The position numbers were made by a program, and so were the translations under genes. The notes below the pieces were generated by a model, which was given only the letters and a program-made list of their open reading frames with translations, was not told where the DNA came from and searched no databases. This document shows, one piece after another, positions 51,337 to 60,784 of a DNA stretch of 64,000 nucleotides. Source of the stretch: Rhabdothermincola sediminis. GTDB taxonomy: Bacteria > Actinomycetota > Acidimicrobiia > Acidimicrobiales > Acidimicrobilacustridaceae. The stretch is taken from assembly GCF_014805525.1 (NCBI RefSeq), contig NZ_JACFSZ010000002.1, positions 1 through 64,000 of the forward strand, given 5' to 3'. Within the stretch, counting starts at the first letter, position 1, and each line of letters starts with the position of its first letter.

Positions 51337-52091
51337 ACGGGCCCCTCCTCGAGCTCGACCGGGTCGAGGCCGCGTACGGTCCGTTCCGCGCCCTGTTCGG
51401 GGTCTCGTTCACCGTCCAGCCCGGCGAGGCCGTGGCGCTGCTCGGCAGCAACGGGGCCGGCAAGACCACGGTGGCCCGGGTCTGCTCGGGCCTGCTGCAC
51501 CCGTCGGCGGGCACGATCCGCTTCGAGGGCGAGGACGTGTCGAGCTCGAAGGCCTTCAAGCTCGCTCGGCGCGGCATCAGCCACGCGCCGGAGGGCCGGT
51601 CGGTGTTCGCGTCCCTCACCGTCGAGGAGAACCTGGAGCTGGCCTTCCACCAAGCGTTCGGCCGGCGGGGCGCACGGGCCGCGGTGGAAGAGGCGTACGA
51701 GCTGTTCCCCCGGCTCGGGGAGCGGGCCGCACAGCACGCGGGGTCGCTGTCGGGGGGCGAGCAACGGATGCTCGCCCTCGCCCGGGTGCTCGTGAACCCG
51801 CCCAGGCTGCTCATCGTCGACGAGCTGTCACTGGGACTCGCCCCGATCATCGTGAACGAGGTGTACCAGCAGCTCGCTCGCCTGAAGGGCAAGGGCATCA
51901 CCCTGCTCGTCGTCGAGCAGCACGTGGAGCACGCGCTGGCCCTCGCCGACCGGGTGGTGGTGCTCTCCCGCGGCGAGGTCTCCTACCAGGGCCCGGTGAT
52001 CCCCATCGAGGAGCTGGCCCCGTTCTTCCTGCCCCGGCAGCGAGAAGCGGCGGAGGACCAGGTCGGGCCGGAGCGCGGCGATGGTCGCTGA
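51333..52091 (+). CDS. ABC transporter ATPase (LivF-like)
   Basis: 252 residues. Walker A GSNGAGKT at 38-45, HAPEGRSVFASLTVEENLEL (the LivF Q-loop region), signature LSGGEQRMLALARVL and Walker B LLIVDELSLGLAPIIVNEVY. The GTG start overlaps the LivG-like stop (GTGA). The C-terminal tail is acidic and longer than usual (REAAEDQVGPERGDGR), overlapping the VOC gene by 11 bp. Confidence 0.92.
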   Translation: MNGPLLELDRVEAAYGPFRALFGVSFTVQPGEAVALLGSNGAGKTTVARVCSGLLHPSAGTIRFEGEDVSSSKAFKLARRGISHAPEGRSVFASLTVEENLELAFHQAFGRRGARAAVEEAYELFPRLGERAAQHAGSLSGGEQRMLALARVLVNPPRLLIVDELSLGLAPIIVNEVYQQLARLKGKGITLLVVEQHVEHALALADRVVVLSRGEVSYQGPVIPIEELAPFFLPRQREAAEDQVGPERGDGR

Positions 52092-52524
52092 GGTTCCCGC
52101 CCACCCCCCACGGTTCAACCATGTGGCCATGAGCGTGCCGCCCACCCTGCTCGACGCGGACGGCTGCGCGGCGATCTGCGACTTCTACGGGGAGGTCTTC
52201 GGGTGGCAGGAGCTGCCGACCATGACCGAGCACAGAGTCCGGTTGGTCCTGATGGCACACCGCTACGACCAGTTCGTCTTCCTGATCGCGCAGGACGAGC
52301 CGATGCGCTGCCCGCGCCTCGACCACTGGGGGCAGGCGGTGTCGACGCTCGATGAGCTGCACCGGATCCACGAGCGGGCCCGGGCCTATCGCGCTCGGGA
52401 CGAGCGGGTCGACCTCATCGACCCACAGGTCGAGGAGCACCCCGGTCTACGGCTGCACTCGTTCTACGTGGGCTACCTGTTGCCGATGATGGTCGAGACG
52501 CAGTTCTTCGAGTGGCAGGTCTGA
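52081..52524 (+). CDS. VOC/glyoxalase-fold protein
   Basis: 147 residues. Beta-alpha-beta-beta-beta pattern: PPRFNHVAMSVPPTLLDADG, FYGEVFGWQELPTMTEHRVR, YDQFVFLIAQDEPM and a final VETQFFEWQV. A metal-binding His in NHVAMSV, Glu in FFEW and possibly His in LDHWGQAV fit the vicinal-oxygen-chelate family. It could be a dioxygenase, isomerase or binding protein. It shares an 11-bp overlap with the transporter ATPase, so it is expressed with it. Confidence 0.75.
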   Translation: MVAEVPAHPPRFNHVAMSVPPTLLDADGCAAICDFYGEVFGWQELPTMTEHRVRLVLMAHRYDQFVFLIAQDEPMRCPRLDHWGQAVSTLDELHRIHERARAYRARDERVDLIDPQVEEHPGLRLHSFYVGYLLPMMVETQFFEWQV

Positions 52525-52539
52525 ACCGAGCCGGTCCCC

Positions 52540-53835
52540 TCAGCTCGCCGCCCGTTCCACATCGGCCGCCTCGTCGACCCGCACGGCATCCACCGCGGTG
52601 TCGCTGCCCGGGGCCGCGACCTCGGCTTCCGCCGGCCGCATGCGGGCGGGTGGCACGCCGGCGCGGTAGCGCTCGTGGATGACGGTGAGGAAGCGGTACA
52701 CGGCCCGCAGCACCCGGCGGGTGCGGATGGAGCCGAACACGTCGAACGCGTGCTGCGCGCCGTGCAACTCGAGGTAGAAGGTCGGGGCCTCCGAGACCTC
52801 ACCCAGGAGCTTCGCGAACGCCCGCGCGTCCTCCACGGGAGCCAACGTGTCGTTGTCGCCGTGGATGATGAAGAACGGGGGCGCGCCGGGGTGCACCCGG
52901 TCGAGTGGTGATGCCTTGGCGAACGCCTCCGGCTCGTCCGCCAGGAAGCGCTTCATCACCATGGGCTCGAGGAACCAGCTCACGAACTCCGGGGGCATCG
53001 TGCCGTTGCGGTTGGTGAAGTCGTACACCCCGTAGAAGGGGACGGCGGCCTGGATCGAGGTGTCCGCGTCCTCGATTCCCTCCTGGTACTCAGGGTCGCC
53101 GGCGGTGAGCGCCAGCATGGCGGCCAGGTGGCCTCCCGCGGAGCCCCCGGTGACGGCCAGGAAGTGGGGATCCACGCCGTAGTCGTCCGCGTGCTCACGG
53201 ATCCAGGCCACCGCGTGCTTGAGGTCCACGAGATGGTCGGGCCAGGTGGCGCCGGGGCTGAGCCGGTAGTTGGCGTTGAAGCCCACCCAACCGCGTGCCG
53301 CCAGGAACTTGAGCAGGGGGAGACCCTGCTCACGCTTGTCGCCGATCACCCAGGCCCCGCCGTGGATCTGCAGGATCGCGGGACGCCGCTCGTCCGGACC
53401 GGGCGGCACGGCCGGCTCGAACACGTCGAGCTTGATGGTGCGGCCCCCGACCCGCCGGTAGGGAACGTTGCGGGTACGGCGGATCTTGTGATGGTGCCCT
53501 GGTGCCGGGTCGTCCTCGCCCAGCCCGGCGAGCGCGGTCGCGGCGAGCTGAGCGGTGGCGCGGCTCTTGGTCACGATGATCCCCAGCCCGACCCAGTTGA
53601 CCCCCGTCACGCCGAGGGCCAGCCACCCGGGCCATTCCTCCAGGGCGCCCAGCCGGACGAAGATCACGACCGCGACCGCCTCCCAGACGATGTGCACCCA
53701 GCCCAGCTCGATGGTGAGCCATGACGCGAAGAAGCTGGGCAGGAAGAACACCCGGTTGCGGCGCACCGGGTGGAACGCGTTCAGGGTGAAGATCGCCCCC
53801 AGGGTGGAGACCACGAGGAAGATCCACGGGACCAT
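52540..53835 (-). CDS. Alpha/beta-hydrolase (BD-FAE/esterase) with N-terminal membrane segments
   Basis: 431 residues. The N-terminal about 110 residues hold several hydrophobic segments (PWIFLVVSTLGAIFTLNAFH; LTIELGWVHIVWEAVAVVIF; LALGVTGVNWVGLGIIVTKS). Then a carboxylesterase domain: LQIHGGAWVIGDKREQGLPL with the HGG oxyanion hole, TGGSAGGHLAAMLALTAGDP with the nucleophile Ser, GDNDTLAP Asp and GAQHAFDVF His. This layout is that of membrane-anchored esterases near WS/DGAT genes. ATG 53835; GTG 53841 is the alternative start. It is divergent from the acyltransferase at 53906. Confidence 0.85.
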   Translation of the reverse strand: MVPWIFLVVSTLGAIFTLNAFHPVRRNRVFFLPSFFASWLTIELGWVHIVWEAVAVVIFVRLGALEEWPGWLALGVTGVNWVGLGIIVTKSRATAQLAATALAGLGEDDPAPGHHHKIRRTRNVPYRRVGGRTIKLDVFEPAVPPGPDERRPAILQIHGGAWVIGDKREQGLPLLKFLAARGWVGFNANYRLSPGATWPDHLVDLKHAVAWIREHADDYGVDPHFLAVTGGSAGGHLAAMLALTAGDPEYQEGIEDADTSIQAAVPFYGVYDFTNRNGTMPPEFVSWFLEPMVMKRFLADEPEAFAKASPLDRVHPGAPPFFIIHGDNDTLAPVEDARAFAKLLGEVSEAPTFYLELHGAQHAFDVFGSIRTRRVLRAVYRFLTVIHERYRAGVPPARMRPAEAEVAAPGSDTAVDAVRVDEAADVERAAS

Positions 53836-53905
53836 CTCCACCAGTGTGCCCGGTCGGGCGGCCCGGGAGCGACCGGACCGGCGAGGCCGGTGGCACACTG
53901 GGGCG

Positions 53906-55351
53906 GTGCAGCGACTGTCGGGGCTCGACGCCTTCTTCCTGTACATCGAGACCCCGGCGATGCACACGCATGTGGCCCTGACCGCGGTCCTGAACCCTGG
54001 AACCATGCCCGGCGGCTACTCCTTCGAGCGGATCCGGGACCACATCGCCTCCCGGGTGCACCTGGTACCGCCGTTCCGGCGCCGGGTGGTGGACGTGCCG
54101 CTGCGCCTGCACCACCCCGTCTGGGTCGACGACCCCGACTTCTCGATCGACGACCATGTCCACCGGGTGGCCCTCCCGGCACCGGGCGGGATGCCCGAGC
54201 TGGCCGAGCTCACGGGCCACCTGGCGTCGATCCCGCTGGAACGGTCCCGACCCCTGTGGGAGATGTGGGTGATCGAAGGGGTCGAAGGCGGCCGCATCGC
54301 GCTAGTGGCCAAGATCCACCATTCGACCATGGACGGGGCAGGCGGGGCAGAGCTCATGCCACTGTTCTTCGACCTCGAGCCCGATCCCCCGGCGGGCGCC
54401 GCTCCGCCCCCCTTCCAGCCCGAGCCGCCGCCGGACCGTTGGGAGCTGCTCGGCATGGCCGGCATGGAGCGCCTGCGGGGACTCGCCGGCCTACCGTCGC
54501 TCGCCCGCCGGACCGGCGAGGCGATCGGCACCATCCGGCGGGCTCGACGCGAAGCCGGCGGTCTCTCCGGAGGGACCCCGCTCACCGCTCCCCGCAGCCC
54601 GTTCAACGGCCCGATCACCGGGGAGCGGGTCGTCGCCTTCACCCGCCTTCCCCTCGGCGACGTGAAGCACGTGAAGCAGGTGCTCGGCGGCACCGTCAAC
54701 GACGTGCTGCTCGCGACCTGTGCGCTTGCGGTGCGGCGGTACCTCGCCGAGCGCGGCGAGCTGCCCGACCGACCGATGGTCACCGCATGCCCCGTGTCGG
54801 TGCGCGCCGATGACGAACGGGGCCAGGCCAACAACCGCCTGTCGATCATGTTCACGCCGTTGCCCACCGACATCGCCGACCCCGTCGAGTGCCTCCGCAC
54901 CACCCACGAGACGGCGCTGGCCGCCAAGCGGGAGCACGAGGCTCTCGGCAACGACACCCTCTCGGCCTGGGCGGAGGTGATCGACCCGACGGCGAGCCGG
55001 TTCGTGAGCAGCATCTACGGCGCGACCGGGTTGGCCGCACACCATCGCCCCCCGCTCAGCTTCATCCTCTCGAACATCCCCGGCCCGCCGTTCCCCGTCT
55101 ACCTGGCCGGAGCGGAGATGGAACGGGCCTACCCCATGGGCCCGGTCATCGAGGGCGCCGGGTTGAACGTGACGGTCCTCAGCTACCGGGACTCGGTCGA
55201 CTTCGGCTTCCTCGCCGCCAAGGCCCTGGTGCCCGACGTCGGGGATCTCGCAGCCGCCGTCCCCGATGCGTTCGGCCAGCTCCTGGCGGCGGCCCAGCGG
55301 GCCTCGGAGCGGGGCGCACCCACTCCGGCCGAGGCGACCGCACCCCGCTGA
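53906..55351 (+). CDS. Wax ester synthase/diacylglycerol acyltransferase (WS/DGAT)
   Basis: 481 residues. Starts QRLSGLDAFFLYIETPAMHT; the catalytic HHxxxDG is seen as HHSTMDG at about 138-144. NNRLSIMFTPLP and LSFILSNIPGPPFPVYLAGA follow the family plan. It transfers acyl-CoA to an alcohol or diacylglycerol, making storage lipid. GTG 53906 is chosen at the family N terminus; the ORF extends upstream without similarity. It is divergent from a membrane esterase that may act on the same lipids. Confidence 0.92.
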   Translation: MQRLSGLDAFFLYIETPAMHTHVALTAVLNPGTMPGGYSFERIRDHIASRVHLVPPFRRRVVDVPLRLHHPVWVDDPDFSIDDHVHRVALPAPGGMPELAELTGHLASIPLERSRPLWEMWVIEGVEGGRIALVAKIHHSTMDGAGGAELMPLFFDLEPDPPAGAAPPPFQPEPPPDRWELLGMAGMERLRGLAGLPSLARRTGEAIGTIRRARREAGGLSGGTPLTAPRSPFNGPITGERVVAFTRLPLGDVKHVKQVLGGTVNDVLLATCALAVRRYLAERGELPDRPMVTACPVSVRADDERGQANNRLSIMFTPLPTDIADPVECLRTTHETALAAKREHEALGNDTLSAWAEVIDPTASRFVSSIYGATGLAAHHRPPLSFILSNIPGPPFPVYLAGAEMERAYPMGPVIEGAGLNVTVLSYRDSVDFGFLAAKALVPDVGDLAAAVPDAFGQLLAAAQRASERGAPTPAEATAPR

Positions 55352-55373
55352 CCGCCCGGTTGAAAGCCCGGAT

Positions 55374-55387
55374 TGGAACATGTTCTA
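55374..55387. promoter_or_regulatory. KstR-like operator TGGAACATGTTCTA
   Basis: Matches the published mycobacterial KstR consensus TNNAACNNGTTNNA in every fixed position. It lies 11 bp before the ATG of the FadD19-like gene. One of three such sites between 55 and 62 kb; no KstR gene is in the window. Confidence 0.6.
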
Positions 55388-55397
55388 CTAGGCGTTC

Positions 55398-57032
55398 ATG
55401 GCCTTCAACGCCGCAGACATGTTCGAGCACACGGTCGACGTGGTCCCCGATCGCACGGCGCTCGTCTGCGAGGACGAGCGCCGCACGTACGCCGAGCTCG
55501 AAGTGCGGGCGAACCGCCTCGCCCATCACCTCCAGGCGAACGGCATCGCGCCCGGCGATCACGTAGGCATCTACGGGCTCAACAGCATCCAGTGGGTCGA
55601 GGGCCTGCTCGCGGTGCTCAAGGCTCGAGCCGTTCCCGTCAACATCAACTATCGCTACGTCGAGGAGGAGCTCCGCTACCTCTTCGACAACGCGGACCTC
55701 AAAGGTCTGATCTACAGCGAGGAGTTCGGCCCGCGGGTCTCGGCGGTGAAGGACCAGCTCCCGCTGCTCAAGACCCTGGTCATGATCGAGGACGGATCGG
55801 GCGCGGACCAAGGTGACCTCGAGGCCACGCCGTTCGAGCAGGCGATCGCTGCGGGCTCCCCTGAGCGCGACTTCGGGCCCCGCTCGGGTGACGACCAGAT
55901 CATCATCTACACCGGTGGCACCACCGGCATGCCCAAGGGCGTGATGTGGCGCAGCGAGGACATCTTCTTCGCCCTGGCCGGCGGCACCGACCCGTTCACC
56001 CGGGAGAAGGTGCCCGACGAGTGGCACCACGCCAACAACGCCAAGGCCAGCCCGGGCCAGCTCGTCATGCTCAACACCCCGCCGCTGATGCACGGCGCGG
56101 CGTTCGTGGCCACCCTCATGCAGTTCTTCCAGGGCAACGTCAACGTCCTGGTGCCCAAGTTCGACCCGAAGCACGTGTGGCGCACGATCGACCGCCACCG
56201 GGTCAACTCCATCCTGATCGTCGGCGACGCCATGGGCCGGCCACTCATCGAGGCGCTCGACGAGATGGAGGCCGAGGGCGAAGAGCTCGACCTGTCATGC
56301 TTCCTCGCGCTCAGCTCCAGCGCCGCGGTGTTCTCGCCCGCGGTGAAGGACCGGTTCCTCGACCGCTTCCCCGACCTGGTCATCACCGACAGCATCGGGG
56401 CCACCGAGTCGGGGTTCAACGGCTTGGTGGCGGTCGGCAAGGACAACACGGCGATGAAGGGTGGCGGCCCCACGGTCAGTCCCGGCCTCGACACCGTCGT
56501 GCTCGACGAGCAGCTCAAACCGGTCGAGCCGGGGTCCGGCGTGATCGGCAAGGTCGCCCGTGGAGGCAACATCCCGCTCGGTTACTACAAGGACGAGCGC
56601 AAGACGGCCGAGACCTTCGTCATCGCCGCCGACGGTCGCCGCTATGCCATGCCGGGCGACTTCGCCACCGTCGAGGCCGACGGCACGATCACCCTCCTCG
56701 GTCGGGGCTCGGTGTGCATCAACACCGGAGGCGAGAAGGTGTTCCCGGAAGAGGTCGAGCAAGCGCTGAAGGCCCACCCCGACGTCTTCGACGCCGTCGT
56801 CGTGGGCGTGAGCGACGAGCGCTGGGGCCAGCGGGTGGCGGCGGTCGTGCAACCACGGGAGGGCCGACGGCCGACGCTCGAGGAGCTCGACGCGCACTGC
56901 CGCAACCACGTGGCGGGGTACAAGGTGCCCAGGGAGCTCCACCTGGTGGACCAGATCGTCCGCTCACCGAGCGGCAAGCCCGACTACCCGTGGGCCAAGC
57001 AGCTCGCCGAGTCGGCGAGCAGCGGAGCCTGA
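55398..57032 (+). CDS. FadD19-like steroid/acyl-CoA ligase
   Basis: 544 residues. NAADMFEHTVDVVPDRTALV, IYTGGTTGMPKGVMWRSEDI (ATP loop), DSIGATESGFNGLVAVGKDN, GRGSVCINTGGEKVFPEEVE and RSPSGKPDYPWAKQ with the C-terminal Lys. The MWRxEDI, GSPERDFGxRS and GGTDPFT segments are those I recall from Mycobacterium FadD19, the C24/C26 sterol side-chain ligase. It is therefore likely to activate a steroid-type or bulky acid. ATG 55398 follows a KstR-like site. It is followed by an aldehyde dehydrogenase. Confidence 0.85.
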   Translation: MAFNAADMFEHTVDVVPDRTALVCEDERRTYAELEVRANRLAHHLQANGIAPGDHVGIYGLNSIQWVEGLLAVLKARAVPVNINYRYVEEELRYLFDNADLKGLIYSEEFGPRVSAVKDQLPLLKTLVMIEDGSGADQGDLEATPFEQAIAAGSPERDFGPRSGDDQIIIYTGGTTGMPKGVMWRSEDIFFALAGGTDPFTREKVPDEWHHANNAKASPGQLVMLNTPPLMHGAAFVATLMQFFQGNVNVLVPKFDPKHVWRTIDRHRVNSILIVGDAMGRPLIEALDEMEAEGEELDLSCFLALSSSAAVFSPAVKDRFLDRFPDLVITDSIGATESGFNGLVAVGKDNTAMKGGGPTVSPGLDTVVLDEQLKPVEPGSGVIGKVARGGNIPLGYYKDERKTAETFVIAADGRRYAMPGDFATVEADGTITLLGRGSVCINTGGEKVFPEEVEQALKAHPDVFDAVVVGVSDERWGQRVAAVVQPREGRRPTLEELDAHCRNHVAGYKVPRELHLVDQIVRSPSGKPDYPWAKQLAESASSGA

Positions 57033-57086
57033 CCAACGTAGAGCCAGCAAACCGGCGTCGAGACGCCGACAAGGGGGGAGAGAGCC

Positions 57087-58538
57087 GTGAAGACCTACGA
57101 CAAGTTCTTCATCGGAGGCAAGTGGGTGGAGCCCGCCGGCACGGGCACCCTCGAGGTGGTCTCGCCGGCGACGCTCGAGGTCGTCGGCCGGGTGCCCGAG
57201 GCCACCGAGGCCGACATGGACCGGGCGGTGGCCGCGGCGCGCGAAGCCTTCGATCTCGGCCCCTGGCCGCGCATGAGCCCGGCCGAGCGAGCCGACATCA
57301 TGGCCTCGATCTCCGCCGCGGTGATGGCGCAGATGGACGACTTCGCCACGCTCATCACCAACGAGAACGGCGCGCCCATCTCCTTCAGCCAGATGGGGCA
57401 GGTGTACGCGGCGACGGCGGTACTCGACACCTACGTCGGCCTCGCCCGCAGCTACCAGTTCGAGGAAACCCGCGCCGGCATGCTGGGGCAGGTGCTGGTC
57501 CGGCGGGAGCCGGTAGGCGTCGCGGCCGGCATCATCCCATGGAACGTGCCGCTCTTCATCACGATGCTGAAGATGGGGCCGGCACTGGCCGCAGGGGCGA
57601 CCATGGTCATCAAGCCCGCGCCGGAGACCCCGCTCGACGCCTTCGCCCTGGCCGAGATCCTCGAGCAGTCCGGCCTGCCCGCCGGGGTGGTCAACATCGT
57701 GCCCGCCGGGCGCGAGGTCGGTGAGCACCTGGTGCGCCATCCGGATGTCGACAAGGTGGCCTTCACCGGCAGCACTGCAGCGGGCCGCCGGATCGGCGCC
57801 ATCTGCGGCGAGCAGCTCAAGCGAGTGACCCTCGAGCTCGGGGGCAAGTCCGCGGCCATCATCTGTGACGACGCAGACCTCGACGCCACGTTGCCGACCC
57901 TCATGCCCTTCGCGCTCATGAACAACGGGCAGGCGTGCGTGGCCCAGACCCGCATTCTCGCCCCGAGGTCCCGCTACGACGAGGTGAAGGACGCCCTGGC
58001 CGAGGCGGTCGGCAACTTCAAGGTCGGCGATCCGCTCGACCCCAGCACCGAGTGCGGGCCGCTGGTAGCCGAACGCCAGCGGGACCGGGTGGAGGGCTAC
58101 ATCGCCAAGGGCCGCGACGAGGGCGCCACGGTGGTGGTCGGTGGCGGTCGGCCCGCCGGGTTCGATCGGGGCTGGTACGTGGAGCCGACCCTGTTCGCGG
58201 ACGTGGACAACTCGATGACCATCGCCCAGGAGGAGATCTTCGGGCCGGTGCTCTCCCTCATCCCCTACGACAGCGAGGACGACGCGGTGGCCATCGCCAA
58301 CGACAGCGACTACGGACTGTCCGGCTCCGTCTACACCGCCGACGTGAACCGGGGCATCGAGATCGCCAAGCGGGTGCGCACGGGCACCTACGCGGTCAAC
58401 AACCTCGGCATGGACTTCGGTGCGCCCTTCGGCGGGTTCAAGGCTTCCGGTGTCGGCCGTGAGCTGGGCCCCGAGGGGCTGGAAGCCTATCTCGAGGACA
58501 AGTCGATCCTGCTCCCGGGCGGCTTCGAGCTGAGCTGA
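57087..58538 (+). CDS. Aldehyde dehydrogenase (NAD(P)-dependent)
   Basis: 483 residues. VAAGIIPWNVPLFITMLKMG, KPAPETPLDAFALAEIL, FTGSTAAGRRIGAIC, LELGGKSAAIICDDADLDAT with the catalytic Glu, and NNGQACVAQTRILAP with the catalytic Cys. EEIFGPVLSLIPYDSEDDAV completes the family. It oxidises an aldehyde to the acid, perhaps the aldehyde of a side chain before FadD19-like activation (inference). AAGGGGGGAGAG lies upstream of ATG 57087; about 54 bp after the ligase. Confidence 0.92.
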   Translation: MKTYDKFFIGGKWVEPAGTGTLEVVSPATLEVVGRVPEATEADMDRAVAAAREAFDLGPWPRMSPAERADIMASISAAVMAQMDDFATLITNENGAPISFSQMGQVYAATAVLDTYVGLARSYQFEETRAGMLGQVLVRREPVGVAAGIIPWNVPLFITMLKMGPALAAGATMVIKPAPETPLDAFALAEILEQSGLPAGVVNIVPAGREVGEHLVRHPDVDKVAFTGSTAAGRRIGAICGEQLKRVTLELGGKSAAIICDDADLDATLPTLMPFALMNNGQACVAQTRILAPRSRYDEVKDALAEAVGNFKVGDPLDPSTECGPLVAERQRDRVEGYIAKGRDEGATVVVGGGRPAGFDRGWYVEPTLFADVDNSMTIAQEEIFGPVLSLIPYDSEDDAVAIANDSDYGLSGSVYTADVNRGIEIAKRVRTGTYAVNNLGMDFGAPFGGFKASGVGRELGPEGLEAYLEDKSILLPGGFELS

Positions 58539-58553
58539 CGCCGGCAGCCGGCG
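58539..58553. terminator. Short GC hairpin between convergent genes
   Basis: CGCCGGCAGCCGGCG forms a 5-bp GC stem with a five-base loop right after the aldehyde dehydrogenase stop. It could help end transcription between convergent genes. There is no T-tract, so it is only a candidate. Confidence 0.3.
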
Positions 58554-58560
58554 ACACCAG

Positions 58561-59232
58561 CTACTCGTAGTCGCTCAGCCTGAGGCGCACCTTGTTGAGC
58601 AGGTAGACGCGCTGGCGCTGAACCTGGTCCAGATCGCTGTCGTCTTCCAGCGCGGCCATCTGGCTGACGGCGAGGATCCCCTCGTCGGTGGCCGTCTCGG
58701 TGTCGGTGACCGCACCCTCGAGCTGCTGGCGGTCACGCTCGGCCCGCTCTGCCGCTTCGTGTGCCCGGCGCTGTTCTTCGACCCGCGCCCGCTCCTGCGC
58801 CTCACGACGCTCGCGCTCCGCCCGCTCCGCCGCTTCACGCTCGCGCCTCGCGGCCTCCCGGCGGGCGGCAGCGGCCTCCTGCTCCCTGCGGCGCTCCTCT
58901 CGGAGTGCCTCCGTGTGGCGGCGCCGCTCGGCCCGCTCGGTGGCTCGGCGCTCGCTCTCGATACGCCGCCGTTCGAGCTCGGACCGTTGGGCGGCGATGT
59001 CCTCTTCGGTCCTCGGCGATGTCGGCCGCGCGGGCGCGCCGAGCAGGCCGACGCCCGCGAGGGTGGGGCGAGCAGAGCCCTTCGGATGCGTGACCCGCAG
59101 CCCCGCCACGGTGACGCACAGGCCGAGCACGGCCAACACGAGACCGCCGAGGATCGACCACCTGGCCATGAGGAGCAGCCCCACCCCCACCGAGGACCCG
59201 AAGGCGGCGAGAGCCTTCTGCTCCCTCGTCAT
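58561..59232 (-). CDS. Membrane protein with long coiled coil, function unknown
   Basis: 223 residues. Two hydrophobic segments near the N terminus (LAAFGSSVGVGLLLMARWSI; LVLAVLGLCVTVAGL), then a charged, almost uninterrupted Arg/Glu/Ala coiled coil at about 80-170 (RRRIESERRATERAERRRHT and following), then an acidic tail with LDQVQRQRVYLLNKVRLRLS. ATG 59232. I recognise no family; the shape suggests a membrane-anchored scaffold. Low-complexity composition makes similarity searches unreliable. Confidence 0.65.
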   Translation of the reverse strand: MTREQKALAAFGSSVGVGLLLMARWSILGGLVLAVLGLCVTVAGLRVTHPKGSARPTLAGVGLLGAPARPTSPRTEEDIAAQRSELERRRIESERRATERAERRRHTEALREERRREQEAAAARREAARREREAAERAERERREAQERARVEEQRRAHEAAERAERDRQQLEGAVTDTETATDEGILAVSQMAALEDDSDLDQVQRQRVYLLNKVRLRLSDYE

Positions 59233-59321
59233 CGTGGTGGTCCTGCGAGAGGCCCCATCGCCAAACGTTACGCCCGGCCCGGATCCCGTGCTCGGGATCG
59301 GAGAACGGCAGCAGGGAGGCG

Positions 59322-59978
59322 CTAGCGCTGACGACCCGGCGGGCCTTGCGCCGCTTCCGAGTCGGCCACGATGGCGGCCAGCCGCTCGGACGATGGCTGG
59401 ATGAAGACCCCTTCCCCCTCGGCGACCAGTGTCTCCGCGGCATACAGCTCGCCCACCGCGAACACCTTGCGCCCCTGGACCCGGTCGGTACGGCACTGGA
59501 AGCGCAGGTCGACTCCCAGCGGGCAGGGGTTGCGGTACCGGACGGTCAGCGTGCCGGTGAACGCGCCGAACCCGTTGTCGATGTTGGCGATGGAGAGGAA
59601 CTGGTCGAACAGCGAGGCGATGATGCCCCCGTGCACCATGCCCATCGGCCCCTCGTAGAGCAGTCCGAGGTTGGTGCGAGCGGTCACCTCGGTGCCGTTC
59701 CATCCTGGGCCGTCCCGGGAGACCTCGATCTCGAACCGGGGCGCCACCGGGTTGAGCTTGCCGATCACGGGGTTCAGCCGGAACAGGTCGAGGTAGTCGT
59801 CGGTGTCGCCGAAGCGCTCGTAGAGGTTGCGGGGGCCGTCGGGCACGTGCTGCTCGAGCAATGCCGTGGCCTGGCGCACCAGCCCGGCCACCTCCTCCAG
59901 CACGCCGGGCGGCGCCTCGGTGGTCACCAACCGATCGATGAGCACCCGGCTCAGGTCCGCGAGCTCCTCGACATCCAC
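59322..59978 (-). CDS. PaaI-type thioesterase (hot-dog fold)
   Basis: 218 residues, longer than PaaI because of a helical N-terminal extension (EELADLSRVLIDRLVTTEAP). The hot-dog signature is GPMGMVHGGIIASLFDQFLS, followed by TGTLTVRYRNPCPLGVDLRF. It probably hydrolyses an acyl-CoA. GTG 59978 begins one base after the EchA19-like stop, so it is translated with it, under the KstR-like site at 60785. Confidence 0.85.
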   Translation of the reverse strand: MDVEELADLSRVLIDRLVTTEAPPGVLEEVAGLVRQATALLEQHVPDGPRNLYERFGDTDDYLDLFRLNPVIGKLNPVAPRFEIEVSRDGPGWNGTEVTARTNLGLLYEGPMGMVHGGIIASLFDQFLSIANIDNGFGAFTGTLTVRYRNPCPLGVDLRFQCRTDRVQGRKVFAVGELYAAETLVAEGEGVFIQPSSERLAAIVADSEAAQGPPGRQR

Positions 59979-59979
59979 G

Positions 59980-60774
59980 TCAACGTCCCTTGAACTGCGG
60001 CTTGCGCTTCTCGGCGAACGCGGTCGGTCCCTCGATCGCGTCCTCGGTCTGGAAGATGGGCGAGCCGATCTCGAGCTCGTATGCCAGGCCGACCTTCTCG
60101 GGCATCTCCCTCGTGGCCCGCATCGACTTGAGCACCGCCTGCACCGCGAGCGGGCCGTTCTCGGCGATCTGCGCCGCGATCTCCCTCGCCTTGTCCAGCG
60201 CGCTCCCGTCGGGGACGACGTGGCCGATCAGGCCGACCCGCAAGGCCTCCTCTGCAGGCATGAACCGCCCGGTGAGCAGCAGCTCGGCTGCCACCGTGTA
60301 GGGGATCTGCCGGCTGAGCCGGACGGTCGAGCCGCCGAGGGGGAACAGCCCCCGGCGCACCTCGGCCACCCCGAACTGGGCGCTCTCCCCCGCCACCCGG
60401 ATGTCGAAGGCCTGGAGGATCTCCGTGCCCCCGGCCACCGCGTACCCCTCGACCGCGGCGATCATCGGCTTGCCGGGAACGAAGTGTCGCAGGAGGGCCT
60501 TCCAGTGCAGGTCGCCGTCCTGCGCGAAGCGCTTCGTGTACTCGTCGTCCGGATGGCCGGCCGCCATGGCCTTGAGGTCCGCGCCCGAGCAGAAGTTGCC
60601 GCCGGCGCCGGTGACGATCGCCACCCGGATCTGCGGGTCGCGATCGATCTCGACCCAGGCGTCGTACATCCGCACGAGCATCTGGCTGCTCAGCGCGTTC
60701 TTCTTCTCCGGCCGGTTGAGGGTGACGATCGCGACGTGACCATCGCGCTCGAACAGCAGATGAGGATCACTCAT
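59980..60774 (-). CDS. EchA19-like enoyl-CoA hydratase
   Basis: 264 residues of crotonase fold. VAIVTLNRPEKKNALSSQML, GAGGNFCSGADLKAM and AAVEGYAVAGGTEILQAFDI give the oxyanion hole; AEVRRGLFPLGGSTVRLSRQ then IPYTVAAELLLTGR, GLIGHVVPDGSALDKA and NGPLAVQAVLKSMRAT follow. This order of motifs matches what I recall of Mycobacterium EchA19, the sterol side-chain hydratase encoded beside fadD19. ATG 60774 lies 10 bp from a perfect KstR-like palindrome. Confidence 0.87.
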   Translation of the reverse strand: MSDPHLLFERDGHVAIVTLNRPEKKNALSSQMLVRMYDAWVEIDRDPQIRVAIVTGAGGNFCSGADLKAMAAGHPDDEYTKRFAQDGDLHWKALLRHFVPGKPMIAAVEGYAVAGGTEILQAFDIRVAGESAQFGVAEVRRGLFPLGGSTVRLSRQIPYTVAAELLLTGRFMPAEEALRVGLIGHVVPDGSALDKAREIAAQIAENGPLAVQAVLKSMRATREMPEKVGLAYELEIGSPIFQTEDAIEGPTAFAEKRKPQFKGR

Positions 60775-60784
60775 GGGGCGACAC

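Noticed and set aside
58561-59703. Minus-strand frame open to 59703
   Set aside because: The part above 59232 is the shadow of the thioesterase gene; ATG 59232 starts a sensible membrane segment.
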